Origin: JAZQNC01 sp045536155
Lineage (GTDB): Bacteria; Bacillota; Clostridia; Oscillospirales; CAG-272
Length of the DNA stretch: 6,454 nt
Assembly (NCBI GenBank): GCA_045536155.1
Contig: JAZSMZ010000142.1
Coordinates: 1 to 6,454 of the forward strand
Direction of reading: 5' to 3'
The translations under genes were made by a program, and so were the position numbers. This document shows, piece after piece, positions 1-6,454 of the stretch; the first letter of the stretch is position 1; the number at the start of each line of letters is the position of its first letter. The notes beneath the pieces were generated by a model. It had not been told where the DNA came from, did not search any database, and worked only from the letters and a program-made list of their open reading frames with translations.

Positions 1-1002
1 GGTGTGGCGAACAGCTTCCTTTACCGAAACCTTGGTTTCGTTGTGGGGAGCGGCAAAGCCGGTAGCGATAACGGTGATCTTCATAGTGTCCTCGAGGGAT
101 GAATCGAAGGTGTTACCGCAGATAACGAGCGCATCGGGAGATGCAAGATCGGTGATCATGGTGAATGCGTTTTCAACCTCGTCAAGACCGATATCGGGAG
201 AGGTGTAAACGTTAACGAGGAGGCCTGTTGCGCCCTCGATGGAGGTTTCAAGCAGAGGAGAGGAGATTGCCATCTTTGCGGCCACCTCTGCCTTGTCCTT
301 GCCCTCGGCAATACCGATACCCATGTGCGAGCATCCTGCGTCGCTCATAACTGCGCAAACGTCAGCGAAGTCGAGGTTAACGATACCGGGGATAGTGATA
401 AGGTCGGAAATGCTCTGAACGCCGCGGCGGAGAACGTCGTCTGCTGCTGCGAATGCGTTTGCAAATGTGATGGGCTCATCGGAGATCTGCTTTAATCTCT
501 CGTTAGGGATAATAACGAGCGAGTCAACGCAGGAGCGGAGGCGCTCGATACCTTTTTCAGCCGATTCCATACGGCGCTTGCCCTCGAAAGCGAAGGGCTT
601 GGTTACAACACCGATGGTGAGGATGTCCATATCTTTAGCGATCTTTGCAACAACAGGAGCAGCACCGGTACCTGTACCGCCGCCCATGCCGGCAGTTACG
701 AATACCATATCAGCGCCCTTTAATGCGTTGGCTATCTCTTCTTCATTTTCTTTAGCGGCCTTTTCGCCGATTTCCCAGTTTGCGCCGGCGCCGTGACCCT
801 TGGTGAGCTTTTCACCGATCGGAATCATATGCGATGCGGTGGATTTAAGCAGAGCCTGCTTATCGGTATTGATGCAAATGAATTCCACACCCTTAACATT
901 TGTGGAGATCATGCGGTTAACGGCGTTGTTTCCGCCGCCGCCTACACCGACCACCTTTATATTGACAATATTTTCGTAGTTTTCTTCAAGCTCGAATGTC
1001 AT
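1..1002 (-). CDS. ftsZ: Cell division protein FtsZ (C-terminal end cut by window edge)
   Basis: FtsZ is the tubulin-like GTPase that polymerises at mid-cell into the Z ring and recruits the division machinery. 334 residues are visible, beginning at ATG 1002-1000 and running off the left edge without a stop. The Rossmann-type T1 loop (GVGGGGNNAVNRM, residues 19-31), the tubulin signature GGGTGTG (residues 107-113) and the T7 synergy loop NLDFADV (residues 209-215, with catalytic aspartates D211 and D214) are all intact. The C-terminal subdomain ends with KITVIATGF, after which the variable linker begins. Only the linker and the short conserved C-terminal peptide should be missing, since family members are usually about 350-450 residues. 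The T3 loop reads GHGAGANWE (residues 69-77), whereas most FtsZ proteins have GLGAGANPE. No ftsA or ftsQ lies directly upstream; the preceding gene encodes a surface protein. The gene probably has its own promoter in the AT-rich gap upstream. Confidence 0.98.
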   Translation of the reverse strand, partial: MTFELEENYENIVNIKVVGVGGGGNNAVNRMISTNVKGVEFICINTDKQALLKSTASHMIPIGEKLTKGHGAGANWEIGEKAAKENEEEIANALKGADMVFVTAGMGGGTGTGAAPVVAKIAKDMDILTIGVVTKPFAFEGKRRMESAEKGIERLRSCVDSLVIIPNERLKQISDEPITFANAFAAADDVLRRGVQSISDLITIPGIVNLDFADVCAVMSDAGCSHMGIGIAEGKDKAEVAAKMAISSPLLETSIEGATGLLVNVYTSPDIGLDEVENAFTMITDLASPDALVICGNTFDSSLEDTMKITVIATGFAAPHNETKVSVKEAVRHT

Positions 1003-1020
1003 AAAAATCGTTTTTCCTCC
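1003..1020 (-). promoter_or_regulatory. ftsZ ribosome binding site with a fully self-complementary spacer
   Basis: A strong Shine-Dalgarno GGAGG (1016-1020) precedes the ftsZ ATG. The spacer is 13 nt, longer than the usual 5-9. The whole spacer (1003-1015) is a perfect inverted repeat on the mRNA: five A, CGA, five U. If the repeat pairs, the Shine-Dalgarno and the AUG would sit at the base of a small hairpin. Five A-U pairs with a three-base loop are weak, so the effect may be small. There is no in-frame ATG, GTG or TTG nearer to the Shine-Dalgarno, and the N-terminus fits FtsZ, so this start is well supported. Confidence 0.7.
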
Positions 1021-1055
1021 GGCTTCTTTATTTTTCACATCGTTATTTTATCGTT
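1007..1055 (-). repeat. Three copies of AACGAT in the ftsZ leader
   Basis: The hexamer AACGAT (ATCGTT on the plus strand) occurs at 1007-1012, 1039-1044 and 1050-1055. The two upstream copies are 11 bases apart, about one helical turn. They lie between the promoter candidates and the start codon. They could be a protein or RNA binding site, but short A-rich repeats arise easily in AT-rich leaders. Confidence 0.3.
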
Positions 1056-1088
1056 TTATCCGCAAAAAATCGCATTTTGGCGGACGAG

Positions 1089-1135
1089 ATTATACTATTA
1101 AATAATATAATAACTTTTTTATTTGAATTATGCAA
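1089..1135 (-). promoter_or_regulatory. Probable sigma-A promoter region for ftsZ
   Basis: In the gap upstream of ftsZ the minus strand has two candidate -10 elements. One is a perfect TATAAT at 1089-1094, without a good -35 at the right distance. The other is TATTAT at 1107-1112, preceded by TTGCAT at 1130-1135 with an exact 17-base spacer. The surrounding sequence is very A/T rich. Transcription from either would give an ftsZ leader of roughly 80-100 nt. The location and the perfect -10 support a promoter here; which element is used cannot be decided from sequence alone. Confidence 0.5.
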
Positions 1136-1246
1136 CTGTTTTTAACAAATTTAACATATTGGACACAATTTTCTCCCGCCTTTTGGTGTTTGTTGTCATT
1201 TTGGAGAAAAATGCGTCCTTTTTCTGTCATTCACAATGAGGGCCAT
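1089..1246. other. AT-rich intergenic stretch upstream of the ftsZ leader
   Basis: This is part of the 244-base gap (1003-1246) between the large surface-protein gene and ftsZ. Besides the promoter candidates it contains one perfect 7-base inverted repeat with a 7-base loop (1205-1225, AGAAAAA and TTTTTCT), 22 bases past the stop codon of the surface-protein gene. The stem has a single G-C pair, so it is a poor intrinsic terminator, though it is the only hairpin I find at the gene end. I see no RNA gene, riboswitch or DnaA-box cluster here. Confidence 0.4.
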
Positions 1247-4200
1247 TCATCCATGCTTTTTGCCGAAAACGAGACGTTTTTCCCTCTTGTGCTCGGCATC
1301 GGCACGGCGTCTGCGCACCGCGATATACACTATCTCGGCCGCGAGAGCAAACACGATCACCAGAGCAAGAACCAGAACGGTTACCTGATCCGCCCTCTCG
1401 GGTGTCGAGGGTGTCAAGCTCTCGTGCTCCTCGGCGAATTTTTTGGCAATCGATTCGCTGTCATTGACGCGCGACGATGCATTAAATCCCGCCAGGGCCA
1501 TCTCAAGCGAATTATTTGCGTAGAAGGTCATTTTGTCTATCGCCTGAATGCCCTCCATATTTTCAAGATCGCAGACCACGCGGTTCCATCTGCCGCCGAC
1601 GACCGAGCACTCAAATTCGTATCTGCCCGATGCCGAGTCGAAGACCACCGTGACGGTGTCGTCGCGGTCGGAATAGAGATTGAAGGAAATTATCGGGGCA
1701 AAAGTCAGGTCACGCTGATGGGTAAACCGTTCGCCTATCGCCTTGAGTCCGCCGTTGTCCGAAAAATACACCGAAACGGCCGACGAAAGTCCGTTGAAAT
1801 CGACGTTGGTATCGAATCCGATTACCGACGAGCCCACGGTGTAGGTGACGTCGTGCGATTGATCGATCCAGAGCGGAGAGGTGCCGAAAACGTCGGGCGA
1901 AAGGCTCTGCTCGCCCGCTTTGATATAGCACACGCGGGAGGGCGAAAGAGCGGTCTTGTATCCCGATATTATATCCGACCAGTCCCCGATTCCATACTGC
2001 CCGAGGGCATAATCGGTGACCGAAGAATAGTTATGAGTGTCAATATCGCGAAGGAGCGAAACGAAGGAGGCCATCTCTCCGTCAATAAGCGAACTGTCAA
2101 ATATTACGCTTTCGACGTTCGATGCGAAATCGGAGCAAACGGCGGTGTAAAGCAGGATATATTCAAGCCTTGCCTGGCGCTCGGTAAGGGTGAAAGCCAT
2201 GTCAAAGAGAGGATCGGGCGCTTTGGCGATGATTATCGGACGGGGCAGATTTTCATAGGTAAAACGCGACTTTTTCAGATAGGCGCAAAGCTGATCGAGC
2301 GTTCGCACTCCCGCCTCTCCGTTTATAAGGGACGCGCTTGCATTGACGTCGGACAGTGCCCTCTTGCCGAGGTCGTAAAAATCTACGACGTAGCCGTATG
2401 CGATGTTGCCCTCGGCGCGTATCTGCTCGGCGAAAATGTCGGCAAGATCGCGGCTGTAATAGTTAAAATACTGTCCGTCGGACAAAAGGCCGTCCCATTC
2501 GCCGCCTATCGGGATATACATTCTGACGTTTCCGCCGACAGCGCGCATCGTGTTGGCAACCGTTCTGAACGCGCGGCAGTATGAGTCTGCAAACTCGCGA
2601 AGATTTTTGGCTCCCGTATTGTAATAGCGGTAGGCAAGGTCAAGTCGGGCACCCACGATAACGCCGCTTACAAGTCCGTATTTTGCATCGGCACGGCAGT
2701 ATCTGTTTGCAAGGAAATCGCATCCCGCCGACAGATAGCTGATGCTTTCCTCGCTCGAAAGGCTGAATCCGTAGTAGCAGCAAACGCGGGAGATCGATGA
2801 AGGATCGATAAGCGTTTCGACGAAGTCCGAATAGGTGGGCTTTGTTAAAAGCAGACGCAGATTGACCGTCGTATTCGATATGTACATATCCTTGACGTGC
2901 CTATCGAGCTGCTCAATATACGATGCATCGAAATAGTACGTTTTTCCGTCGTACCGATGGGCGATGCCCTCTTTCGATACCGTAAAGAGCTTGCCGATAT
3001 CGACGTCAACGACGGTGGACGATACGCCCGCCTCGACGGCAACATCGGGCGATGATACAAGGCCTTTTTTGCCGTTTGGCATGGTGTATACCGCATCCGA
3101 TCTGTCGCCCGCAAACTCGGGGTTCGTGATATATGCGGGGGCGGTGAGCAAAGTGATCTGATTTTTTGCCTCGTTATATACCGCCAGGGCAAAGCGGGAC
3201 GATATGCGGCTTCGCTGACCGTCGTAAAGGGGGATCTCAAAGGTCAGCGCCGACGATGCCGCCACCGATTTGAGCGGTCGGAGCGATCCGTCGAACAGCT
3301 TTTCTGTCGGCATATTGCCGGTAAGCTCGTAAAGCTGAACCTTCAGTCCCTTATACGCGCTTACGCCGGCGTCGCTCAGCGCTCCTCTGATCATTATATT
3401 CTGACTGTCGTCCAATTTGCAAGAGGTAATATATCCCTCGCCCGAAACCGCCTCTCCCAGCCGCTTATCGATGGGCGCATAGTATGATGCGGGCGAGATG
3501 GAGTAAAACTCGATAATTCCGTCGCTTTCGCTGTCAAAGCTGATCTTCAGCTCGGTAATTTTCTTGTCGGGAAGCCTGAAATAGATGCTCTGCATACCCG
3601 CCGACGAATCGAGCGACACGCTGATGGCGGGATTCTGCTTGTAGGACGGCTGGGTGGCCGTTGCATATTCGAGAGTCATCTTACTACAGCTTGAATAGTT
3701 TGCCAGACGGATTTTCAGCGCATCGGCGCTGTCCATTATTCCTTCGGGGAGAGCGCCGCTGTAAAGCGCGCACTGCTCGGCGCGGGAATAGCTGATGTTA
3801 AGCGCCATCATTACGGGATCACTCGAAAATGAAACGCTGTTGTCGGTGCCCGATGCCGAATAGGAATCGGACATGAAATACACCTCGCGCTCGAAATTTT
3901 CACTCTCGGCGCCCGCAAAAAAGTCGATATTGTAATTTACGTTGTATAAAATATCGCTTTGCTCGTATGGCACAAAGCATAAACCTATCGTCATCTCGAC
4001 AACCGAAGAAGCGCCCTCCCAATCGGAGATATCGCAAATGAGGCCGTTCCACGTTTCGGGCGAAAGAGGCTCGCTTTCAAATCGGCGGACCTCCTCAAAG
4101 GGGAGCTCTTCTGTGTTTTCCTCTTCGCCGACAAGCTCAACCTCGCTTTCCTCGACGACCGTTTTCTGTCCGCGAAGCTCTACCATTGCATATATATCGC

Positions 4201-4630
4201 CCTCGCCGATGTGATCGGAGCAGACGGTGAAAATGAGGTTTTTGTATCTCGAATAGTCGACGCCGTTATCGAGCGCTCTCTTTACCGTTACCCATTCGCC
4301 TCCCTTAACTCCGTCGCCGCGCACTCTGATGCAGCCGCTCCGGTCGGCGCTCACAAAGGGGTAGCTGTCAAGCGAGGTGGTGGGCAGCACGCCCGAAACG
4401 TTTTCACCCCAAAGCCAGGGACCGACGATGTCGCAGGTGTCGATCACCGTCGCGCGACCCTTTACAAAGCTGTATTCAAAATTGGGCACTACCACGGTTT
4501 GATGAGCGCTCGGTGCCGCTTCTGCCGTATCGGGCACAATTTCCTCGGCCGCAACCGAAAGGGGAAGCGCAAGGATCAGTGCCAGAAGAGCGGAGAGTGA
4601 TCTTTTGGGGTTGAAAATTGTTTTTTTCAT
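1247..4630 (-). CDS. Large exported, membrane-anchored protein with a DUF5722-like TIM-barrel
   Basis: This 1127-residue protein is predicted to act outside the cell while anchored in the membrane. It starts MKKTIFNPKR, followed by a hydrophobic core and a likely signal peptidase I site after VAA (residue 28). Residues about 47-245 and 915-1050 are beta-rich and look like related carbohydrate-binding or jelly-roll modules: WNGLICDISDWEG (194-206) matches WNRVVCDLENMEG (1015-1027). A further beta-rich stretch covers about 265-380. Residues about 510-880 resemble DUF5722 (glycosidase-like TIM barrel), from the pattern GKKGLVSSPDVAVEAGV (520-536) through AFRTVANTMRAVGGNVRMYI (687-706). The usual glutamate strands read GARLD (660-664) and IIIAKAPDP (799-807), so catalysis is doubtful. 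Residues 158-187 form an acidic insert. A transmembrane helix at about 1083-1105 is followed by a basic tail (RRRR, KREKR), which fits a type I topology. The ATG at 4630 has GGAAGG 12 nt upstream. It lies 51 bases after walJ and is probably co-transcribed. The family assignment is from memory of the pattern; reading frame and topology are certain. Confidence 0.93.
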   Translation of the reverse strand: MKKTIFNPKRSLSALLALILALPLSVAAEEIVPDTAEAAPSAHQTVVVPNFEYSFVKGRATVIDTCDIVGPWLWGENVSGVLPTTSLDSYPFVSADRSGCIRVRGDGVKGGEWVTVKRALDNGVDYSRYKNLIFTVCSDHIGEGDIYAMVELRGQKTVVEESEVELVGEEENTEELPFEEVRRFESEPLSPETWNGLICDISDWEGASSVVEMTIGLCFVPYEQSDILYNVNYNIDFFAGAESENFEREVYFMSDSYSASGTDNSVSFSSDPVMMALNISYSRAEQCALYSGALPEGIMDSADALKIRLANYSSCSKMTLEYATATQPSYKQNPAISVSLDSSAGMQSIYFRLPDKKITELKISFDSESDGIIEFYSISPASYYAPIDKRLGEAVSGEGYITSCKLDDSQNIMIRGALSDAGVSAYKGLKVQLYELTGNMPTEKLFDGSLRPLKSVAASSALTFEIPLYDGQRSRISSRFALAVYNEAKNQITLLTAPAYITNPEFAGDRSDAVYTMPNGKKGLVSSPDVAVEAGVSSTVVDVDIGKLFTVSKEGIAHRYDGKTYYFDASYIEQLDRHVKDMYISNTTVNLRLLLTKPTYSDFVETLIDPSSISRVCCYYGFSLSSEESISYLSAGCDFLANRYCRADAKYGLVSGVIVGARLDLAYRYYNTGAKNLREFADSYCRAFRTVANTMRAVGGNVRMYIPIGGEWDGLLSDGQYFNYYSRDLADIFAEQIRAEGNIAYGYVVDFYDLGKRALSDVNASASLINGEAGVRTLDQLCAYLKKSRFTYENLPRPIIIAKAPDPLFDMAFTLTERQARLEYILLYTAVCSDFASNVESVIFDSSLIDGEMASFVSLLRDIDTHNYSSVTDYALGQYGIGDWSDIISGYKTALSPSRVCYIKAGEQSLSPDVFGTSPLWIDQSHDVTYTVGSSVIGFDTNVDFNGLSSAVSVYFSDNGGLKAIGERFTHQRDLTFAPIISFNLYSDRDDTVTVVFDSASGRYEFECSVVGGRWNRVVCDLENMEGIQAIDKMTFYANNSLEMALAGFNASSRVNDSESIAKKFAEEHESLTPSTPERADQVTVLVLALVIVFALAAEIVYIAVRRRRADAEHKREKRLVFGKKHG

Positions 4631-4681
4631 GTTAATTTAATACCTTCCGTAATATCGAAAGTTTTGTTTTTTTCAATTTTG

Positions 4682-5476
4682 TCAAAATATCTTCGTGCAT
4701 TCGTGTGCCGACGCCACTTTAAGACAAAATCCGTCAAAGCCCGCAATATCGAGCGAGCGGCGGGTGGTGGCAAAGGCGAGAGGCGGAGTGTTGTTTTCGG
4801 CGCTCAGATGCGCAAGAGTGATGCTCTTCACTCCGTTTTTGGCGAGAGTGACCGCCGTTTTGGCGCAGTCATCGTTTGAAAGGTGACCGTAGCGCGAGAG
4901 CACGCGCTGACGGAGCCAGAGGGGGTAGGGCCCGTTTTCGAGCATTGAAACGTCGTGATTGGATTCGAGTATGACGTGATCGCACGACGAAAGTGCTGAG
5001 AGTATCTCGTCGGTCATCTCGCCAAGGTCGGTAGCGATGCCGATCTTTAGCTCCTCGGATATGATCACGTATCCGACACTGCCCATGCTGTCATGCGGGG
5101 TGGCAAAGGAGCGGATCTCAACGTCGCCGTTGGAAAGTCGGTGATGCGTCGGGTGCATGAACATACATCCCCCACTGCATTTTATGTATGGCGCGCAGGC
5201 CGAGATGCAATGGATCGGTGTGCCGAATTTTTTGGTCAGCTGCTCGACACCCTTTATGTGATCGCTGTGCTCGTGCGTGATAAATATCGATTTTATCTCG
5301 TCCATCGAGTGTCCGATCGACGTCAGCGATTGGCAGATCCCTCTCGCGCTGATCCCCGCATCGATAAGAAATGCGCTCGATCCCAGCTTTACAAAAACGC
5401 TGTTGCCCGTTGATCCCGAGCAGAGCGTGTAAAGCTCACAGTTGTCATTTTCTCTGCTTTTTGCAATGATTTCCAC
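4682..5476 (-). CDS. walJ: Metallo-beta-lactamase-fold hydrolase of the WalJ/YycJ (VicX) family
   Basis: This 264-residue cytoplasmic protein belongs to the metallo-beta-lactamase superfamily. The family signature LCSGSTGNS (residues 18-26) is followed by LIDAGIS (37-43) and the metal-binding motif HEHSDH (H68, H70, D72, H73). Further likely ligands are H128 in ATPHDS, D150 in ATDLG and H223 in LAHLS. ESNHD (171-175) and SRYGHLSN (194-201) are typical of WalJ/YycJ. Relatives in Firmicutes are often encoded with the WalRK two-component system and affect cell-wall or DNA-related homeostasis; a 5'-3' exonuclease activity has been reported for YycJ. Here the walRK genes are not adjacent. The start is GTG (5476-5474) and the length is normal for the family. 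No in-frame ATG exists before the conserved core, and GGAG lies 12 nt upstream. The gene follows the small membrane protein by 19 bases and precedes the large surface protein by 51, suggesting one operon. All metal ligands are present, so it should be active. Confidence 0.93.
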   Translation of the reverse strand: MEIIAKSRENDNCELYTLCSGSTGNSVFVKLGSSAFLIDAGISARGICQSLTSIGHSMDEIKSIFITHEHSDHIKGVEQLTKKFGTPIHCISACAPYIKCSGGCMFMHPTHHRLSNGDVEIRSFATPHDSMGSVGYVIISEELKIGIATDLGEMTDEILSALSSCDHVILESNHDVSMLENGPYPLWLRQRVLSRYGHLSNDDCAKTAVTLAKNGVKSITLAHLSAENNTPPLAFATTRRSLDIAGFDGFCLKVASAHECTKIF

Positions 5477-5492
5477 GAATGTAACGGTCTCC
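5474..5492 (-). promoter_or_regulatory. walJ GTG start and its ribosome binding site
   Basis: GGAG at 5489-5492 lies 12 nt before the GTG codon at 5474-5476. The in-frame codons between them are ACC, GTT, ACA and TTC, so no nearer start exists. The next residues (EIIAKSREN) lead straight into the conserved core without an internal methionine. GTG is therefore the only reasonable start despite the long spacing. Confidence 0.6.
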
Positions 5493-5495
5493 GGT

Positions 5496-5888
5496 TTATT
5501 TGTTGAAAAATGCCATATATACGATGTCGATGCCGATAACCAAAAGCAGGGGTATTATAAAATACATCAGCTTTCGGGCAATCTCCTTGCGCTTTTTGTC
5601 ATTCTCGGCAAAGCGCTTCTTTTTGTCGTCGTCCCATGTTTCGGGCAATGCATCAAAGGGTATCGGCTTGTTTTCAAAGCCGGCGTTTATCACAAAGTAC
5701 GCCAAAAAGAGGAGGGTGGCAGCGATTGCATAAATATACACTATCGGCTTCCACTCAAAGTGAAGGCCCGTCATGTAAACAGCCTCAAAAACAACAAACA
5801 GTAAAGCGACGTAGAGCAGGCGTATCCACTTGGGGCGCTTGACCTGTTCGGCCTTTTCCTCAAAGGGAGATATCTTTTTATACCTCAT
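5496..5888 (-). CDS. Small three-helix membrane protein of unknown function
   Basis: I do not recognise this 130-residue protein. It has a basic N-terminus (MRYKKISPF, then KRPKWIR), two close transmembrane helices at about 21-41 and 47-68, a charged loop at about 71-107, and a third helix at about 108-127 ending in FFNK. The loop carries WDDDKKKRF and NDKKRKEIARK, so by the positive-inside rule it is cytoplasmic. This places the N-terminus inside and the C-terminus outside. No catalytic motif is visible. The start is secure: GAGG at 5893-5896 lies 4 nt before the ATG. It begins 16 bases after the galactokinase stop and ends 19 bases before walJ, so it is likely co-transcribed with both. It could be an accessory factor for membrane or wall processes, but only its location suggests that. 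The consistent hydrophobic pattern, good ribosome site and tight packing make it a real gene. Confidence 0.87.
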   Translation of the reverse strand: MRYKKISPFEEKAEQVKRPKWIRLLYVALLFVVFEAVYMTGLHFEWKPIVYIYAIAATLLFLAYFVINAGFENKPIPFDALPETWDDDKKKRFAENDKKRKEIARKLMYFIIPLLLVIGIDIVYMAFFNK

Positions 5889-5904
5889 TTTTCCTCATTC
5901 CTTG

Positions 5905-6454
5905 TCAAATAACTTTGATTGCTCCGTCGGCGCGGACTCTGAGTGCGCGGCAGCTTTCCTCTCCGAACACAGCGTCCATCGCCGCAGTAAATTCGGGAAC
6001 GAACGAAAGGGGCACAAATGCCTGAACGGTGCCGGCAAAGCCTCCGCCATGTACGCGATACGCCGATCTTTCATCACACTTTCCGAGCGCATCATCCATC
6101 ACCGCGAGCGCAAGCGAAAGTCCCTGCTCGTGCACGTTTTTGGTGGTATATACATTCTGCAGCCACATAAACGAGGACTCGCCCGATGCCTTGACATTAT
6201 CGAAAAAGGCAAGCGTATCACCCTTCTTAAGAGCCTCGGTAGCGTTTTTGACACGATCGTTCTCCGCGATGAAGTGAAGCGCGCGGAGTATGGCTCTGTC
6301 ACCGAATTTTTCGCGAAGCTCGGGGATCTTACTCATCACGTCAAAGGCAGACATTCCGCGAAGGACGTCATGACCGAAATATGCGGCAACAGCCTTCATT
6401 TCTGCGGGAATGGAGGCATAATCCTCGTTAAGATCGGCATGATTACCACCCGTG
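5905..6454 (-). CDS. galK: Galactokinase-like GHMP kinase, C-terminal part
   Basis: The last 182 residues of a GHMP-family sugar kinase are present; the gene runs off the right edge. Galactokinase phosphorylates galactose at C1 with ATP, the first committed step of the Leloir pathway. The GHMP motif 3 is clear in YRVHGGGFAGTVQAFVP, about 50 residues before the stop, and forms part of the active site. The upstream stretch TGGNHADLNEDYASIPAEMK and the helical segment around ALHFIAENDRV match the pattern I know from clostridial galactokinases. The N-terminal substrate motif and the phosphate-binding motif 2 lie outside the window, so substrate specificity cannot be confirmed and another GHMP sugar kinase is possible. 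The frame is open through the right edge, and an internal ATG at 6399 is not the start because homologous sequence continues upstream of it. It is the first visible gene of the possible operon and ends 16 bases before the small membrane protein. Confidence 0.82.
   Translation of the reverse strand, partial: TGGNHADLNEDYASIPAEMKAVAAYFGHDVLRGMSAFDVMSKIPELREKFGDRAILRALHFIAENDRVKNATEALKKGDTLAFFDNVKASGESSFMWLQNVYTTKNVHEQGLSLALAVMDDALGKCDERSAYRVHGGGFAGTVQAFVPLSFVPEFTAAMDAVFGEESCRALRVRADGAIKVI

Noticed and set aside
467..1101. Plus-strand open frames opposite ftsZ
   Set aside because: They are shadows of the strongly conserved FtsZ frame; their proteins are low in complexity and match nothing.
1205..1225. 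Hairpin AGAAAAA/TTTTTCT after the surface-protein stop as an intrinsic terminator
   Set aside because: The stem is nearly all A-U with one G-C pair and there is no U tract directly after it. It is noted in the intergenic entry but not called a terminator.
1130..2584. A 484-codon open frame on the plus strand, antisense to the surface-protein gene
   Set aside because: It lies almost wholly opposite a clear coding frame with signal peptide and membrane anchor, its protein has no recognisable domain and is rich in R, G, H and V as expected of a shadow, and there is no good ribosome site before it.
4649..4676. Promoter-like TTGAAA and TATTAC (16-base spacer) in the gap between walJ and the surface-protein gene
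   Set aside because: Transcription would begin at about 4642, after the GGAAGG ribosome site, leaving an 11-nt leader without it. The gap is A-rich, so chance matches are expected.
5905..6399. A complete 164-aa protein starting at the ATG at 6399
   Set aside because: The frame stays open to the right edge and the upstream residues (TGGNHADLNEDYASIPAE) fit the galactokinase pattern, so this is the tail of a longer gene.

Overview
The window looks like chromosomal DNA of an anaerobic Firmicute, most likely an uncultured member of the Clostridia. The evidence is a Clostridia-type FtsZ (N-terminal GVGGGGNNAVNRM), a WalJ/YycJ-type hydrolase, and a galactokinase tail of the kind I associate with gut Clostridia. 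All stops read normally under the standard code, coding DNA has balanced GC, and the one long non-coding gap is AT-rich. There is no sign of phage, IS elements, CRISPR arrays or RNA genes.

Every gene is on the minus strand, so the window reads from right to left: galactokinase C-terminus (cut by the right edge), a 130-aa three-helix membrane protein, walJ, a 1127-aa exported and membrane-anchored protein, an AT-rich gap of 244 bases with promoter-like sequences, then ftsZ (cut by the left edge). The first four genes are 16, 19 and 51 bases apart with no convincing terminator between them, so they may form one transcript. ftsZ probably has its own promoter.

FtsZ is the cytokinetic tubulin homologue and WalJ belongs to a family tied to cell-wall homeostasis. 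Between them lies a large surface protein that resembles DUF5722-type TIM-barrel proteins. It has a signal peptide, beta-rich modules on both sides of the barrel that appear to be duplicated, and a C-terminal transmembrane anchor. The two strands where this fold normally carries catalytic glutamates read GARLD and IIIAKAPDP, so it may be a non-catalytic, glycan-binding surface protein. That protein, and its position beside ftsZ and walJ, is the most interesting part of the window. The galactokinase and the small membrane protein have no obvious functional link to division. No clearly new multi-gene system is visible.
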